A DNA stretch of 64,000 bases from Ignavibacteria bacterium (GTDB taxonomy: Bacteria > Bacteroidota > Ignavibacteria > Kapaibacteriales > UBA2268): positions 152,288 to 216,287 of the forward strand of contig JAOADV010000003.1 of NCBI GenBank assembly GCA_026417135.1. Direction: 5' to 3'. Under the pieces are notes generated by a model. It saw only the letters and a program-made list of their open reading frames with translations. It was not told where the DNA came from and ran no database searches. This document shows positions 17,806 through 28,887 of the stretch, piece after piece (within the stretch, counting starts at the first letter, position 1; each line of letters starts with the position of its first letter). A program made the translations under genes and the position numbers.

Positions 17806-19566
17806 TTATTGATGTAATTCGGACCCTAAAGGAAGTGTAAAGTAAAAAGTAGTTCCGGCATTTAAACGGCTTTCGACCCAAATTTTGCCTCCATTTTTCT
17901 CTACATATTCTTTACAAATAATTAAACCCAAACCAGTTCCAGCTTCGTTTCTTGTGCCTCGAGACGAAATTGAAGTGTCAATCCTAAACAATTTACCTAA
18001 CACTTCTGGTGGTATGCCAATCCCATTATCTTCTACAGAGACAAGGCAGTGATTATTTTGCTTATCGACTTGACAACCGAGACGAACAAAGCCACTTTCG
18101 TTTGTGAACTTAATAGCATTACTCAGAAGATTTCGAAGGACTATTGTAATCATATTTATATCGGCAAAAACTTCGATATTTCCGTCAATTTCATTATACA
18201 ATTTGATTTTCTTATTCTCAGCTTGCAATTTCAGCTGTTCTATAACCATATCTGCTACATATTTAATATTAAAACTATGGGGCTGGTAGGGTGTTTTATT
18301 TCGTTGAGATAATGACCACTGAAGCAAATTCTCTAACAATTCATAAACTGAATTTGCAGAAGTGTTAATAGCTTGTAAAAACTCAATCTTTTCATCATCG
18401 GACAACTTATAGTAATTCTCGCTAAGATGCTCCATAGCGGATTTAAAAGATGCCAAAGGATTTTTCAAATCGTGGGCAATTATCGAGAAAAGCTTATCCT
18501 TGGTAGCATTCAAAGTCTTTAGTTCTTCGTTAAATTCTTTAAGCTCTTCGTTTTGCTGTAATATTAACTTATTATTCTGCTCAATACTTTGTACCATATT
18601 GTTGAAGAAATCCCCAAGAAGCGAAAATTCATCATTTGTTTGCAAAGCAACTTTCACCTTTAGATTTCCTTTCGCTACTTGAAGTGTAGCCTTCTGAAGC
18701 TCGGATACTGGTTTAGTGATTGTTCTGGCATAGAATAATGTCAATAATATGCCAAACAGGATTGCCACGATAACAATTGGGCTAGTTATTTGATGCGCAA
18801 TTTCAGCCTGTTGATTGAGAATGAAGTACTTATTTTTGAATAAAGAATCCAACTTTCTTTCGTTTTCTTGAATAGAAAGGTAAGAAGCTTTCAAATTTTG
18901 GTAAACTTCCAAATACTTATCAAAACTACTGATATAGTTTCTTAGATAGATATTTGCAGAATCTTGCGCCCTATAAACTCGATTTAACCGATTTGCTAAA
19001 AGTTTTATATTCTCTTTGACTTTTTCTGCATACTCTTTTTTGTGCCTCATCATAAAATCTTTTTCCCTTCTCCGGGCTTGTAAAAGATAGTATAAAGAAG
19101 CAAAGTCCTTCGACTTAAAAAGCAATTTTTCCAACTTATGAATATTCGAGCGAAAGTGACCTTCGAGACCAACATCCTCGGTTAAACCAATCTCTTTTAA
19201 ATTTTTAATGAATGAATTTATATTATCCCGATATTCTTTAAATTCATCGATAAATACTGTATCCTCTGTCAGCTCTGTAACCCGTGATAAATCATCCATA
19301 AATTGAAGTATACGTCGAATTTTAGATGTGTCGTCGGCAAAAGTCAAATGTAAATTTTCGCGCATTCTTCTTTCCATCGAGGATATGTTCTTACTTATTT
19401 CGTTATAATTAATAATCAGCTCTGTAAATTTATCCTTAAAGGAAAGTCTATTGTAAGAATAGAAAAACAATATCCAAACTATTACAATAACAATTACAAG
19501 AATTCCCGACAAAAGTAATAACTTAAAAAACAAAGGAAAGTTAATTTTCTTGCTAATTGCTTCCAT
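17806..19566 (-). CDS. Membrane sensor histidine kinase (HAMP, HisKA, HATPase)
   Basis: Two-component sensor kinase of 586 residues. Membrane segments lie near 14-36 and 264-284 and enclose a helical periplasmic sensor rich in Glu, Lys and Arg. HAMP follows the second segment, then a short coiled coil, a HisKA box with the phospho-accepting His in IIAHDLKNPLASF, and HATPase boxes N (NLLSNAIKFTNE), G1 (VEDNGIGIPPEV) and G2 (AGTGLGLIICKEYV). No response regulator adjoins it, so it is an orphan here. The periplasmic ligand cannot be inferred. ATG start at 19566. Confidence 0.92.
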   Translation of the reverse strand: MEAISKKINFPLFFKLLLLSGILVIVIVIVWILFFYSYNRLSFKDKFTELIINYNEISKNISSMERRMRENLHLTFADDTSKIRRILQFMDDLSRVTELTEDTVFIDEFKEYRDNINSFIKNLKEIGLTEDVGLEGHFRSNIHKLEKLLFKSKDFASLYYLLQARRREKDFMMRHKKEYAEKVKENIKLLANRLNRVYRAQDSANIYLRNYISSFDKYLEVYQNLKASYLSIQENERKLDSLFKNKYFILNQQAEIAHQITSPIVIVAILFGILLTLFYARTITKPVSELQKATLQVAKGNLKVKVALQTNDEFSLLGDFFNNMVQSIEQNNKLILQQNEELKEFNEELKTLNATKDKLFSIIAHDLKNPLASFKSAMEHLSENYYKLSDDEKIEFLQAINTSANSVYELLENLLQWSLSQRNKTPYQPHSFNIKYVADMVIEQLKLQAENKKIKLYNEIDGNIEVFADINMITIVLRNLLSNAIKFTNESGFVRLGCQVDKQNNHCLVSVEDNGIGIPPEVLGKLFRIDTSISSRGTRNEAGTGLGLIICKEYVEKNGGKIWVESRLNAGTTFYFTLPLGSELHQ

Positions 19567-19782
19567 TTGAAGAAAAGATTTTTTTCCGAGGTATAAATTT
19601 TCAAATTACTTTATTTGGATTAAAAAAAAGTTAAAAAAAAAATTGCGTTCCCTTAATTTTCACCAAATTTTAATGTATTACATTGTCCATCGGAAATGTA
19701 TTCTTCCAATTTCGCCTAAACTAAGTAGGTAAAAATATTGTATTAAGTTTAATTTCAATTGACAAGCTTGCTATCACTTTTG

Positions 19783-19813
19783 TTGGTTTTGAGTTGAATT
19801 TCTTGTAATTTTG
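19783..19813 (+). promoter_or_regulatory. -33/-7 promoter for secDF
   Basis: TTG (19783-19785), 20-nt spacer, TAATTTTG (19806-19813). A GGAG Shine-Dalgarno at 19832-19835 then precedes the ATG at 19843 by 7 nt. Confidence 0.45.
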
Positions 19814-19842
19814 TGTTTTTTTGGAACTTGTGGAGATAATTG

Positions 19843-21954
19843 ATGAAAAAATCCATAGGAAAAATACTTTTGATAGTCTTACCAATTGTTTTTGCAATTA
19901 TTCTGCTATATCCAACTTATAGAGTAAGCGAAATTGAATCCACCAAAGAAAAATATATACAACAAGCAAAGAATGCTAAAAGCCCAGAGGATTCGCTTCA
20001 AATACTCGAAAGATTTGAAAAGGAGTACGGCAAAGAATTACTCGAAGCGAAAACAAGACGAATCAAGCTTGGTTTAGACCTCCGGGGTGGTATGTATGTT
20101 ACTTTGGAAGTCGACATTGTAAAAATGTTAGAAGATTTAGTGCAAAAAGATGCAATAGATGACATCTTTATGCAAGTTCTTGAAAAGACCAAAAATGATG
20201 CAAAAAATTCCAATGATGATATAATAGACATATTTAACAAAAATTTTGAAGAAATAGCTAGACCAAAACGAAAATTTTTATCGGATTACTACGATTTTGG
20301 CGGGGATGCACTTCTTAGTGAAGAGAGAATTTTGGAAAAATTGCGTGAAAATGCAGACGAAGCTATTGAACAAGTACTTCAAGTTATTCGTCAAAGGGTT
20401 GATAAGTATGGAATCTCTGAACCAACAGTGCAAAAAGTTGGTGGTAGAAGAATAATTTTAGAATTACCTGGAGTTACCAACGAAGCAGAGATGAAGCAAC
20501 TTCTTCAAACTACTGCTCGTTTAGAATTTAAACTAGTCCGGAACGACGAAAACTTGCTTGCCGCGTTCTACAAAATCGACGAGTTCTTAAAAAAAGAAAA
20601 GGAAATAGCTAAATCTAATGAAATTTCGAAAGTCGATACCTCTCAAAAAGTAGCTCCAACAAGTGGGAAAGAACTTTCACAAAACGTTGATACCTTGCAA
20701 GCACAAGGCTCTACGGACACGACAAAAGCAACCGAACCAGACACAGCTGACCCCTATGCTGGAATGGCACAAGAAGAAAAGTCTCGCCGTTATATCGAAG
20801 ACCACCCGTTTACAACTTTATTTATCACAAATTACCTTCCGCCAGATGCTGAAAGAGGCCAGTGGCAACGAGATGTTCGGTTCTACTATGCTTCGCAAGT
20901 TCCAAAAGGGGAATACGATTTTCAAATTTTCGAAGATGTTTGGAAAAAATTCGAAGAAATTATCAACCGAAAGGAAGTTCGAGCATTACTTCCTTATGAT
21001 ATTGAAATTCTACGCGGTGCAAAACCAGAAATAATCAAAGACCAAACTGGTAAAGAATTCAAGCTGTATAACTTTTTTGGATTGAAGAAAGACCCAGAGT
21101 TAACTGGCGAAGTTATTGTCGACGCTATTGCAACTTACGACCCACAAACAAATCAACCAATTGTTACTATGGCAATGACAAGCGAAGGAGCAGACCGATG
21201 GGCAAAAATCACTGGAGCTAACATAAAAAAGCGAATTGCAATAGTTCTCGACAATCTGGTTTATTCCGCACCAGTAGTACAAGATAAAATAATCGGTGGT
21301 CATTCTCAAATTACTGGAATGAGTAGTCCCGAAGAAGCAAAACTTCTTAAAATCGTTTTGAAAGCGGGTGCATTAAAAGCTCCTGTTCAAATAGTTGAAG
21401 AACGAATCATTGGACCATCTTTGGGCGAGGATTCAATCCAAAAAGGGATTAGGTCCTTAATTCTTGCTGGTATCTTGGTTTTGTTGTTTATGATGGTTTA
21501 CTATTCAACTGCTGGGCTTTTCGCAAATGTAGCAGTTTTAATAAACATAACATTAATTGTTTCAATCATGGCTGCTTTTCAAGGAACACTGACGCTTCCG
21601 GGAATTGCTGGTATAATTTTAACAATAGGTATGGCCGTCGATGCCAATATCTTGATTTACGAAAGAGTTCGGGAGGAGTTGGCTAAAGGTCGCTCCTACC
21701 GCTCCGCAGTTGACGAAGGATTCACCAAAGCTTTATCCGCTATTTTAGATTCAAACATCACGACTTTTCTAACAGCAATAATTCTTTACTTTTTCGGTGC
21801 TGGTCCTATCCAAGGTTTTGCAATGACCTTGATGATTGGAATTATAACAACTCTCTTTACTGCTCTTTTAATCAGCAAAGCCTTCTTCCAAATTTCATTT
21901 AACCTGGGGGTTACAAGTTTAAGTTTTGGACAACCTAAAACTGTTGTTTCGTAA
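19843..21954 (+). CDS. secD: Protein translocase subunit SecD, with an enlarged periplasmic domain
   Basis: Uses proton motive force to help SecYEG-exported proteins leave the channel on the periplasmic side. I use the ATG one codon inside the track's TTG start. An N-terminal membrane anchor is followed by LGLDLRGGMYVTLEVD (the D1 motif), IRQRVDKYGISEPTVQKVGGRRIILELPG in P1, and a C-terminal bundle with GMAVDANILIYERVREE. At 703 residues it is longer than E. coli SecD (615); a Ser/Thr/Asp-rich linker near 265-310 and the following segment account for most of the excess. secF follows after 14 nt. Confidence 0.95.
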   Translation: MKKSIGKILLIVLPIVFAIILLYPTYRVSEIESTKEKYIQQAKNAKSPEDSLQILERFEKEYGKELLEAKTRRIKLGLDLRGGMYVTLEVDIVKMLEDLVQKDAIDDIFMQVLEKTKNDAKNSNDDIIDIFNKNFEEIARPKRKFLSDYYDFGGDALLSEERILEKLRENADEAIEQVLQVIRQRVDKYGISEPTVQKVGGRRIILELPGVTNEAEMKQLLQTTARLEFKLVRNDENLLAAFYKIDEFLKKEKEIAKSNEISKVDTSQKVAPTSGKELSQNVDTLQAQGSTDTTKATEPDTADPYAGMAQEEKSRRYIEDHPFTTLFITNYLPPDAERGQWQRDVRFYYASQVPKGEYDFQIFEDVWKKFEEIINRKEVRALLPYDIEILRGAKPEIIKDQTGKEFKLYNFFGLKKDPELTGEVIVDAIATYDPQTNQPIVTMAMTSEGADRWAKITGANIKKRIAIVLDNLVYSAPVVQDKIIGGHSQITGMSSPEEAKLLKIVLKAGALKAPVQIVEERIIGPSLGEDSIQKGIRSLILAGILVLLFMMVYYSTAGLFANVAVLINITLIVSIMAAFQGTLTLPGIAGIILTIGMAVDANILIYERVREELAKGRSYRSAVDEGFTKALSAILDSNITTFLTAIILYFFGAGPIQGFAMTLMIGIITTLFTALLISKAFFQISFNLGVTSLSFGQPKTVVS

Positions 21955-21968
21955 ATAAAGGTGTATAG

Positions 21969-22916
21969 ATGCAATTTTTTAGAAAACCAAACATCGACTT
22001 TATAGGAAAACGAAGACTTTTCGCTACTTTGTCCGCAACTTTTGTTGGAATTTCCATACTCTTGATAATTTTTATTGGGTTCAGAGCTGGTATAGATTTC
22101 ACTGGCGGGACAGAAATAGCAATTCAAGTCGAAAAGCATTTGGAAACGGATAAACTCCGTAGTTTGCTATCCCAAGCAAAACTTTTTCCTGATGAAATTA
22201 AATCATTTGGCGAAGTCAATCAATTCCTTCTACGATTTAAAGAAACCGGTGAAAATGCCCTTTTAGTCGAAAATAAACTAATTGAAACGCTGAAAGATTA
22301 TAATTCGACAATACTTAAAAAGGACACTATCGGTCCAAAGATAGGCGCCGAACTGCGTTTCCAAGCTTTGATTGCAATTTTGCTTTCCATCATTGCAATT
22401 TTGATTTACATTGGAATACGTTTTGAATTTACCTTTGGATTCGGTGCTATAACTGCATTAGTTCACGATGTCATTTTTACTCTGGGTGTAATTATAATTT
22501 GCGACAGACTTGGTATTCTAAATTTAGAAATTAATCAAGGAATTTTAGCTGCTTTGCTAACAGTTATGGGTTATTCGGTAAACGACACCGTAATTGTCTT
22601 CGACAGAATTAGGGAAAATAGAGAAAAACAAAAAGGCATCCCTTTTGCAAAAATAGCAAATCAAAGCATTAACGAAACATTAAGTAGAACCGTTATAACA
22701 ACATTGACCGTGTTAATTGTTTTGATTGTAATGATTTTCTTCTCTGGTCCTGTGCTTCAAGGTTTCGCATTTACAATGACTGTCGGTATAATTATTGGTA
22801 CATACTCTTCAATATTTATTGCAACACCATTTGTTCTTTGGTATATGAAAAATATTCGAAAATTGACAGTAGAAGAAGAAATACCAGCTAAACAATCTGC
22901 TCCAGCAAAAGCCTAA
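21969..22916 (+). CDS. secF: Protein translocase subunit SecF
   Basis: Partner of SecD in the holotranslocon. The 315-residue protein has an N-terminal membrane segment, the GIDFTGGTEIAIQV motif, a small periplasmic domain and a five-helix C-terminal bundle with GYSVNDTVIVFDRIREN. SecD and SecF are separate here, whereas many Bacteroidetes have a fused SecDF. ATG start; the gene ends 35 nt from the convergent secreted-protein gene. Confidence 0.95.
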   Translation: MQFFRKPNIDFIGKRRLFATLSATFVGISILLIIFIGFRAGIDFTGGTEIAIQVEKHLETDKLRSLLSQAKLFPDEIKSFGEVNQFLLRFKETGENALLVENKLIETLKDYNSTILKKDTIGPKIGAELRFQALIAILLSIIAILIYIGIRFEFTFGFGAITALVHDVIFTLGVIIICDRLGILNLEINQGILAALLTVMGYSVNDTVIVFDRIRENREKQKGIPFAKIANQSINETLSRTVITTLTVLIVLIVMIFFSGPVLQGFAFTMTVGIIIGTYSSIFIATPFVLWYMKNIRKLTVEEEIPAKQSAPAKA

Positions 22917-22951
22917 TTTGTTATTCTTTTTCGTTCGAACTGTTTGGTATT

Positions 22952-25840
22952 CTACCAATTCACCAAAAAAGGAAAGACAAGAATTTCATTTTCAAATTGC
23001 ACTTGAAGGAGATAGGGTCCATTTGCTAAAGTTGAGCAAAGTAGCCAAAATGGTATTACATTCATATCGGGGTTGATAGGTATAGTAAATTCCTTAAACT
23101 TTCTTCCGTATATATCGAAGATTCTGAAATATAAAGTTAAGTTTTCCTGCGAATAAATAGATATAAAATCTTGTCGATTGCTACTTATTACACTTGGAAC
23201 ATTAATTTTAATACCTTTCTTTTCCGAAACAAAAGTAGTTGTTGTATCGAATTCACCCACAAAAATATTATCGAACCAGACGGTACCAGAATGTGCTCTA
23301 AATAAACAATAAACCCTTCCATTACGGACAGGTTTAGGTGGGTAATATACGGTCGAAGAAAATTCCCAATCGTGTGTACCAGTCGAAAACCTTGTTGTTT
23401 TACCATACCAAGGTTGACCATCTGTAAAAAAGAAATCCACATAAACAGAATAATTATCATCCTTCGAGCCCGAAACATTCTCCGCTTTGGACCAACCGGA
23501 AACAACCAATGGTTTCGCCACGCTTTGATTTATTGAAATAGCAGTAAATACCCCACCAGAGTCGGTAATTCTGGGGTTTTCGACTTTTACAGAACGGGAA
23601 AAGTGTTGAGCATTTATTCCAGATGTATCGTAAATAAATCTATTATACGCTGGAGTCCAAAAATCGGGAATGCCGTCTAAATCCACATCGAATTCGAAGC
23701 TAAAATTTTGCACAAGGTTCAACGTATCAACATTTACTAACTCTGGCTTAGCATAAGCCACAGCCATAAGTCCAGTTGTTGATAAAGCTACAATCGGTAT
23801 CCTTACATTTTTTAGAGTTGCTCCTTCTGGAACATATATTTCAGCACTATATTCAACGAATTTATCACTTGCTGGGGTGCCATCGTTTGCCAATACAACA
23901 TCTTCGAGTTTCCCCAACCCTGTCAAGTCTGCATAAACATACAAAGGAAGATTTGGATTACTCTTAAAGTGGTTCGAAGATGAATCGGCACATTCAACGC
24001 TAATTTTTACTAAAAGCCCCCGTGGATTATTCCCGTAAATGTGGACTCTTGGATTTCTCAAGAATGGCGATGTCAATTTCGTAGAGTTGGCTTGTCCTTT
24101 CAATATTATCTTTGCACTTCTGGGTTTCAATACTGAATCGGAAATTATAGTAAAAACTCGCCCACCCTCAATTGTCAATAAAGTATCGACCGAAACTTCG
24201 GGTAAACCAGAAAGGTGAGGCAGCAATACATTGTTTTTTTCACTTGGATTAACATAAACAGTACAATTTTCGAATTCACGAACATAATAAGGCCTTTCAA
24301 TATTATCAAATGAACGCAATTCCTCAATTGAATTTTTGGGAGTCTTCAAAGGGTTACCAACTGGTATATCGAACTCTGGAAAATGCGCAAAAGTTTGATA
24401 ATTTTCTGCATTGCCAAAATAAGACTTTTCCCCAGCAACAAGCAAGAACGAAGCAAAAGAAAACAATCTTGGCTCCCTCGACTTATTTCTCAATCCACTC
24501 AAAGCGAGCCAATCTTTCTTGTATAAATTTTGGCATTTTATACCAAGATTACAGCTCAGTTTCCAATAAGATTCTGTTGCATAGCTTCCCCAAGTGGAAT
24601 GAGCAAATCCTTCGAGCATACCACCATCGGTATGTTCCAAGAAACGTAAAGATGGTTCACCCCACAATCCATTAAAATAGAAAATTCTATTTCCAATCTC
24701 CCTTTTAACGTCCCTTAAAAGAATTGCTACATTCTCAATCCACGCAGAGTCGGAATAATTCAATGGCGGGAACACATCCACACCCCACAGACCAATTCTT
24801 TCCCAGGTATCATCGGCAAATAGACCATTATAGCCCCTTGTAAAAGCACTTAGAACTTGGCTGATATAATTTTTACGCCATTTTTCGCTACCCACATCCA
24901 TAACAAAAAAACTATATGTTTCGTTCCTTATTCTGTTGTTTGGATTTGTTGTCCAAAAGCCACTCTTGGGATAGCGGTAAACCTTACCGTCTTTATAGCA
25001 AAGAAGATATAATTCAATTCCAGCACGAACCAGATTTTCTGTGTCAATCAAAAAGATTTGAATAGTATCGAGGTTTGTCTTGAAAATTTTAGTTTCAGAA
25101 GAATCGAAATTGTTATTCTTATTATAATCGGCAAACAAATAAACAGAATCGGGAATATATGGAGTTACCAACTTGAAGATAAAATAACTTAATGTTGAAT
25201 TACTTCTTTCGATAAAACTTGAATAAAGCCTAACGGGAACATACACTGGAATACTATCCTTGTATTCTAACTTAACTGGGAAACCATATGACAACTCTGT
25301 TGTATCATTATAAATAGTTTTAACCATAGCCCATCGAGCAGACTTGGGGAGGGATATTTCCAGTTCGGTACTCTTTACTATAGTATCGACTGGGCTAAAA
25401 TTAGATGTTGAATCGAAACTCCAATAAACCCGATAAGCAATGTTAGCAGTAGTATCGAATCGTCGGTCAGCCATCCAATATAACTTCCATCGCTTGTCGA
25501 AAGTTACGGTTAACGAAGAAGGTTCAGAACAATGCAAAAATGCATCTTCTTCCAAATTCATTTTAGGAAATTCAGGCAAATATGTGTTTAAAGCCACAAC
25601 GTCTTTATAAAACAGAATCAAGTAGTTTTTATCAAGTTTGCGAAGCAGAGAAATTTCTTGTCGACTTGCTTCATCCAAAAAAGCAAACCTTTTGTAAGCT
25701 AACTTAGTTAAAAAATGATTATTCCTAATGGCATAATAATTAACCAGATAGCTTTTACAACCACGAGGAGCATAATCAATACTTTGCGATGTTAAATTTA
25801 CAGAGCTCAAAAGAAAAAGAATAATTAAAATCGAAAACAT
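22952..25840 (-). CDS. Large secreted protein with TIM-barrel-like (putative glycosidase) region and T9SS-like C-terminus
   Basis: A 962-residue exported protein not assigned to a named family. The signal peptide is MFSILIILFLLSSVNLTSQS. Beta-rich segments fill 90-300. A stretch at about 305-500 (NGLFADDTWERIGLWGVDVFPPLNY, IFYFNGLWG, GMLEGFAHSTWG) resembles the TIM-barrel putative glycosyl hydrolases of the GHL type, with acidic residues after strand ends. A carbohydrate-binding-like sandwich follows, and the last 90 residues (FRIFDIYGRKFKEF, NGPYLLQVQFEN) look like a T9SS sorting domain, though the usual SPNP motif is absent. AAGGGG lies 8 nt before the ATG. Function is inferred only. Confidence 0.62.
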   Translation of the reverse strand: MFSILIILFLLSSVNLTSQSIDYAPRGCKSYLVNYYAIRNNHFLTKLAYKRFAFLDEASRQEISLLRKLDKNYLILFYKDVVALNTYLPEFPKMNLEEDAFLHCSEPSSLTVTFDKRWKLYWMADRRFDTTANIAYRVYWSFDSTSNFSPVDTIVKSTELEISLPKSARWAMVKTIYNDTTELSYGFPVKLEYKDSIPVYVPVRLYSSFIERSNSTLSYFIFKLVTPYIPDSVYLFADYNKNNNFDSSETKIFKTNLDTIQIFLIDTENLVRAGIELYLLCYKDGKVYRYPKSGFWTTNPNNRIRNETYSFFVMDVGSEKWRKNYISQVLSAFTRGYNGLFADDTWERIGLWGVDVFPPLNYSDSAWIENVAILLRDVKREIGNRIFYFNGLWGEPSLRFLEHTDGGMLEGFAHSTWGSYATESYWKLSCNLGIKCQNLYKKDWLALSGLRNKSREPRLFSFASFLLVAGEKSYFGNAENYQTFAHFPEFDIPVGNPLKTPKNSIEELRSFDNIERPYYVREFENCTVYVNPSEKNNVLLPHLSGLPEVSVDTLLTIEGGRVFTIISDSVLKPRSAKIILKGQANSTKLTSPFLRNPRVHIYGNNPRGLLVKISVECADSSSNHFKSNPNLPLYVYADLTGLGKLEDVVLANDGTPASDKFVEYSAEIYVPEGATLKNVRIPIVALSTTGLMAVAYAKPELVNVDTLNLVQNFSFEFDVDLDGIPDFWTPAYNRFIYDTSGINAQHFSRSVKVENPRITDSGGVFTAISINQSVAKPLVVSGWSKAENVSGSKDDNYSVYVDFFFTDGQPWYGKTTRFSTGTHDWEFSSTVYYPPKPVRNGRVYCLFRAHSGTVWFDNIFVGEFDTTTTFVSEKKGIKINVPSVISSNRQDFISIYSQENLTLYFRIFDIYGRKFKEFTIPINPDMNVIPFWLLCSTLANGPYLLQVQFENEILVFPFLVNW

Positions 25841-25861
25841 ATCATTACCCCTTTTTTGTTA

Positions 25862-25869
25862 CAAAATTA
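25862..25869 (-). promoter_or_regulatory. -7 box (TAATTTTG) for the TIM-barrel-like secreted protein gene
   Basis: Minus-strand TAATTTTG lies 21 nt before the ATG at 25840; a TTTG is present about 22 nt upstream, slightly longer than ideal. Supports the annotated start. Confidence 0.38.
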
Positions 25870-25915
25870 TACAAAGTTCCAATCAAATATGCAAAAGAAT
25901 AAAATTTATTATTGA

Positions 25916-27238
<1,323 letters not shown>

Positions 27239-27241
27239 AAA

Positions 27242-27949
27242 ATGACAAATCAAGTTTCTAATTTCTTCCGTCAAATAGCTAAAGATTACGATTTGCTCAA
27301 CGACGTAATGAGTTTGGGAGTTCATAGAATTTGGTTTAAAAAAGCTTTGAAACACATTCCCCAAAAAGATAGCTTAAAAATCTTGGATTTAGCTACTGGA
27401 ACTGGTAAGTTTTCGTTTGAAATCAAAAAAAAATTTAAAAATTCAAGGATAGTTGGGTTGGACAACTGTGAAAATATGTTGAGCATAGCAAGAAAACAGA
27501 ACCAAAAATTTGGAAATTCAATTGAGTTTATCCTTGGAAATGCTCTCGATATTCCATTTCGTGATAATACTTTCGACGTTGTAACAAGTTCCTTTGGTAT
27601 TCGTAATTTCGAATTATTAGATAAAACCTTCCAAGAAATTCATCGAGTACTAAAACCAAAAGGAAAGTTTATTATCCTTGAATTTGGTAAACCAAGCAAC
27701 GAAATTTTTAGAAAAATTTACACCATTTACCAAAAGCTAATAATTGTTAACTTAGCTGGACTTATCAGCCGCAATCGCGATGCCTATAAATATTTGGTAA
27801 CAAGTATCAACTCGTTTCTCTACGGTAATGAGCTTACTAAATTTATTTCTAATACAAATTTATTCGAAGAAGTAAAATTTTTCCCTCTTTCTTTTGGAAT
27901 TGCATATATTTATACTGGTATAAAGAAAACTAATTGTTCTTTGCCTTAA
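27242..27949 (+). CDS. menG: Demethylmenaquinone methyltransferase (UbiE/MenG family)
   Basis: SAM-dependent C-methylation, the last step of menaquinone synthesis. The 235-residue length fits. Signatures include the YDLLNDVMSLGVHRIWF N-terminus, the SAM motif LDLATGTGKFSFEI, and DVVTSSFGIRNF with HRVLKPKGKFIILEFGKP. Menaquinone is expected in this group, hence menG rather than ubiE. Its 3' end overlaps the convergent hslO gene by 20 nt. Confidence 0.92.
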   Translation: MTNQVSNFFRQIAKDYDLLNDVMSLGVHRIWFKKALKHIPQKDSLKILDLATGTGKFSFEIKKKFKNSRIVGLDNCENMLSIARKQNQKFGNSIEFILGNALDIPFRDNTFDVVTSSFGIRNFELLDKTFQEIHRVLKPKGKFIILEFGKPSNEIFRKIYTIYQKLIIVNLAGLISRNRDAYKYLVTSINSFLYGNELTKFISNTNLFEEVKFFPLSFGIAYIYTGIKKTNCSLP

Positions 27950-28832
27950 TCTGTGTCAAAATGTTGACGAAGTCATCGTCAGTCAGATAGTATTTTGCAT
28001 TACAATATCGACAAACCAACTCATTTTGACCCAAATCTCTCATTTCCACAATGTCGTGATAACTCATAGCTAACAACTTCGAAACAAAATTTTCTTTCGA
28101 ACACCGACAAAAGAAATCTACCCTATCATTCTTCAATACTTTGAAATCCCAAGGGAGAATTCTTCGTAGAGCCTCGATTAAATCAGTCTGTGGAGTTATT
28201 ATCGAAGTTAATTTACCTAACTTATTAATATGCTCCGAAACTAAATATTTATCCTTATCTTCTGCTCCGGGTAATGCTTGGAGAACCAGCCCACACGAAT
28301 TGACAATTTTTCCATCCGTATCGGTCTCGGAATCAAGAAGAGCAACCGAAAAAACCTGTTCGGACTTCGCAAAATAATAATTCAAATCCGTTTCGATATC
28401 GCCAGCAACAAGTTTAACAATTCCAATGATTGGGTCAGGTTCGTTATATAAAATGCGCATTACACGGAAAATCCCATGGCCCAAAGCTAAATCGAATCTG
28501 CTTTTATCGAAAGTATTTACAATTTCGGAATATTCACAAAAGCCACGAACTTCACCAACTTGTATTGCTTCTGCCGATACTTTCGAAACTGGACCTTCGC
28601 CAATTGCGTCGACTATGACTCTTTCTTCACCGTTTAAAAAAACAGCAAGGAGCGAAGCCGACGATAAGACACGCGCCAACAAAAGAGCTGGAATTGCAGG
28701 TAAAGAATGACGCTCTTGTGCTTCCCGTGCAACTTGTGTGTTTTTAATTATTGAACCTCGAAATTTCCCATCCTCGGAAATAATACTGACAACTCTTGCT
28801 CTTTCTTTGTATTGCTCTAATGTTAAGCCCAT
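27930..28832 (-). CDS. hslO: Hsp33 redox-regulated holdase chaperone
   Basis: Cytosolic chaperone switched on when its zinc site is oxidised and unfolds. Length 300 is typical. The C-terminal zinc site is complete: CRC in DFFCRCSKENF and CRYC in ELVCRYCNAKY, giving the CxC...CxxC set. Upstream GEGPVSKVSAEAIQVGEVRGF is the conserved core. ATG start at 28832; 55 nt separate it from divergent rsmG. Confidence 0.95.
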   Translation of the reverse strand: MGLTLEQYKERARVVSIISEDGKFRGSIIKNTQVAREAQERHSLPAIPALLLARVLSSASLLAVFLNGEERVIVDAIGEGPVSKVSAEAIQVGEVRGFCEYSEIVNTFDKSRFDLALGHGIFRVMRILYNEPDPIIGIVKLVAGDIETDLNYYFAKSEQVFSVALLDSETDTDGKIVNSCGLVLQALPGAEDKDKYLVSEHINKLGKLTSIITPQTDLIEALRRILPWDFKVLKNDRVDFFCRCSKENFVSKLLAMSYHDIVEMRDLGQNELVCRYCNAKYYLTDDDFVNILTQIKAKNN

Positions 28833-28887
28833 ATTTTCTAATTATTATTCAGTTTAAACGTCTTTATCATTTAAAAATTGCTTAAGA

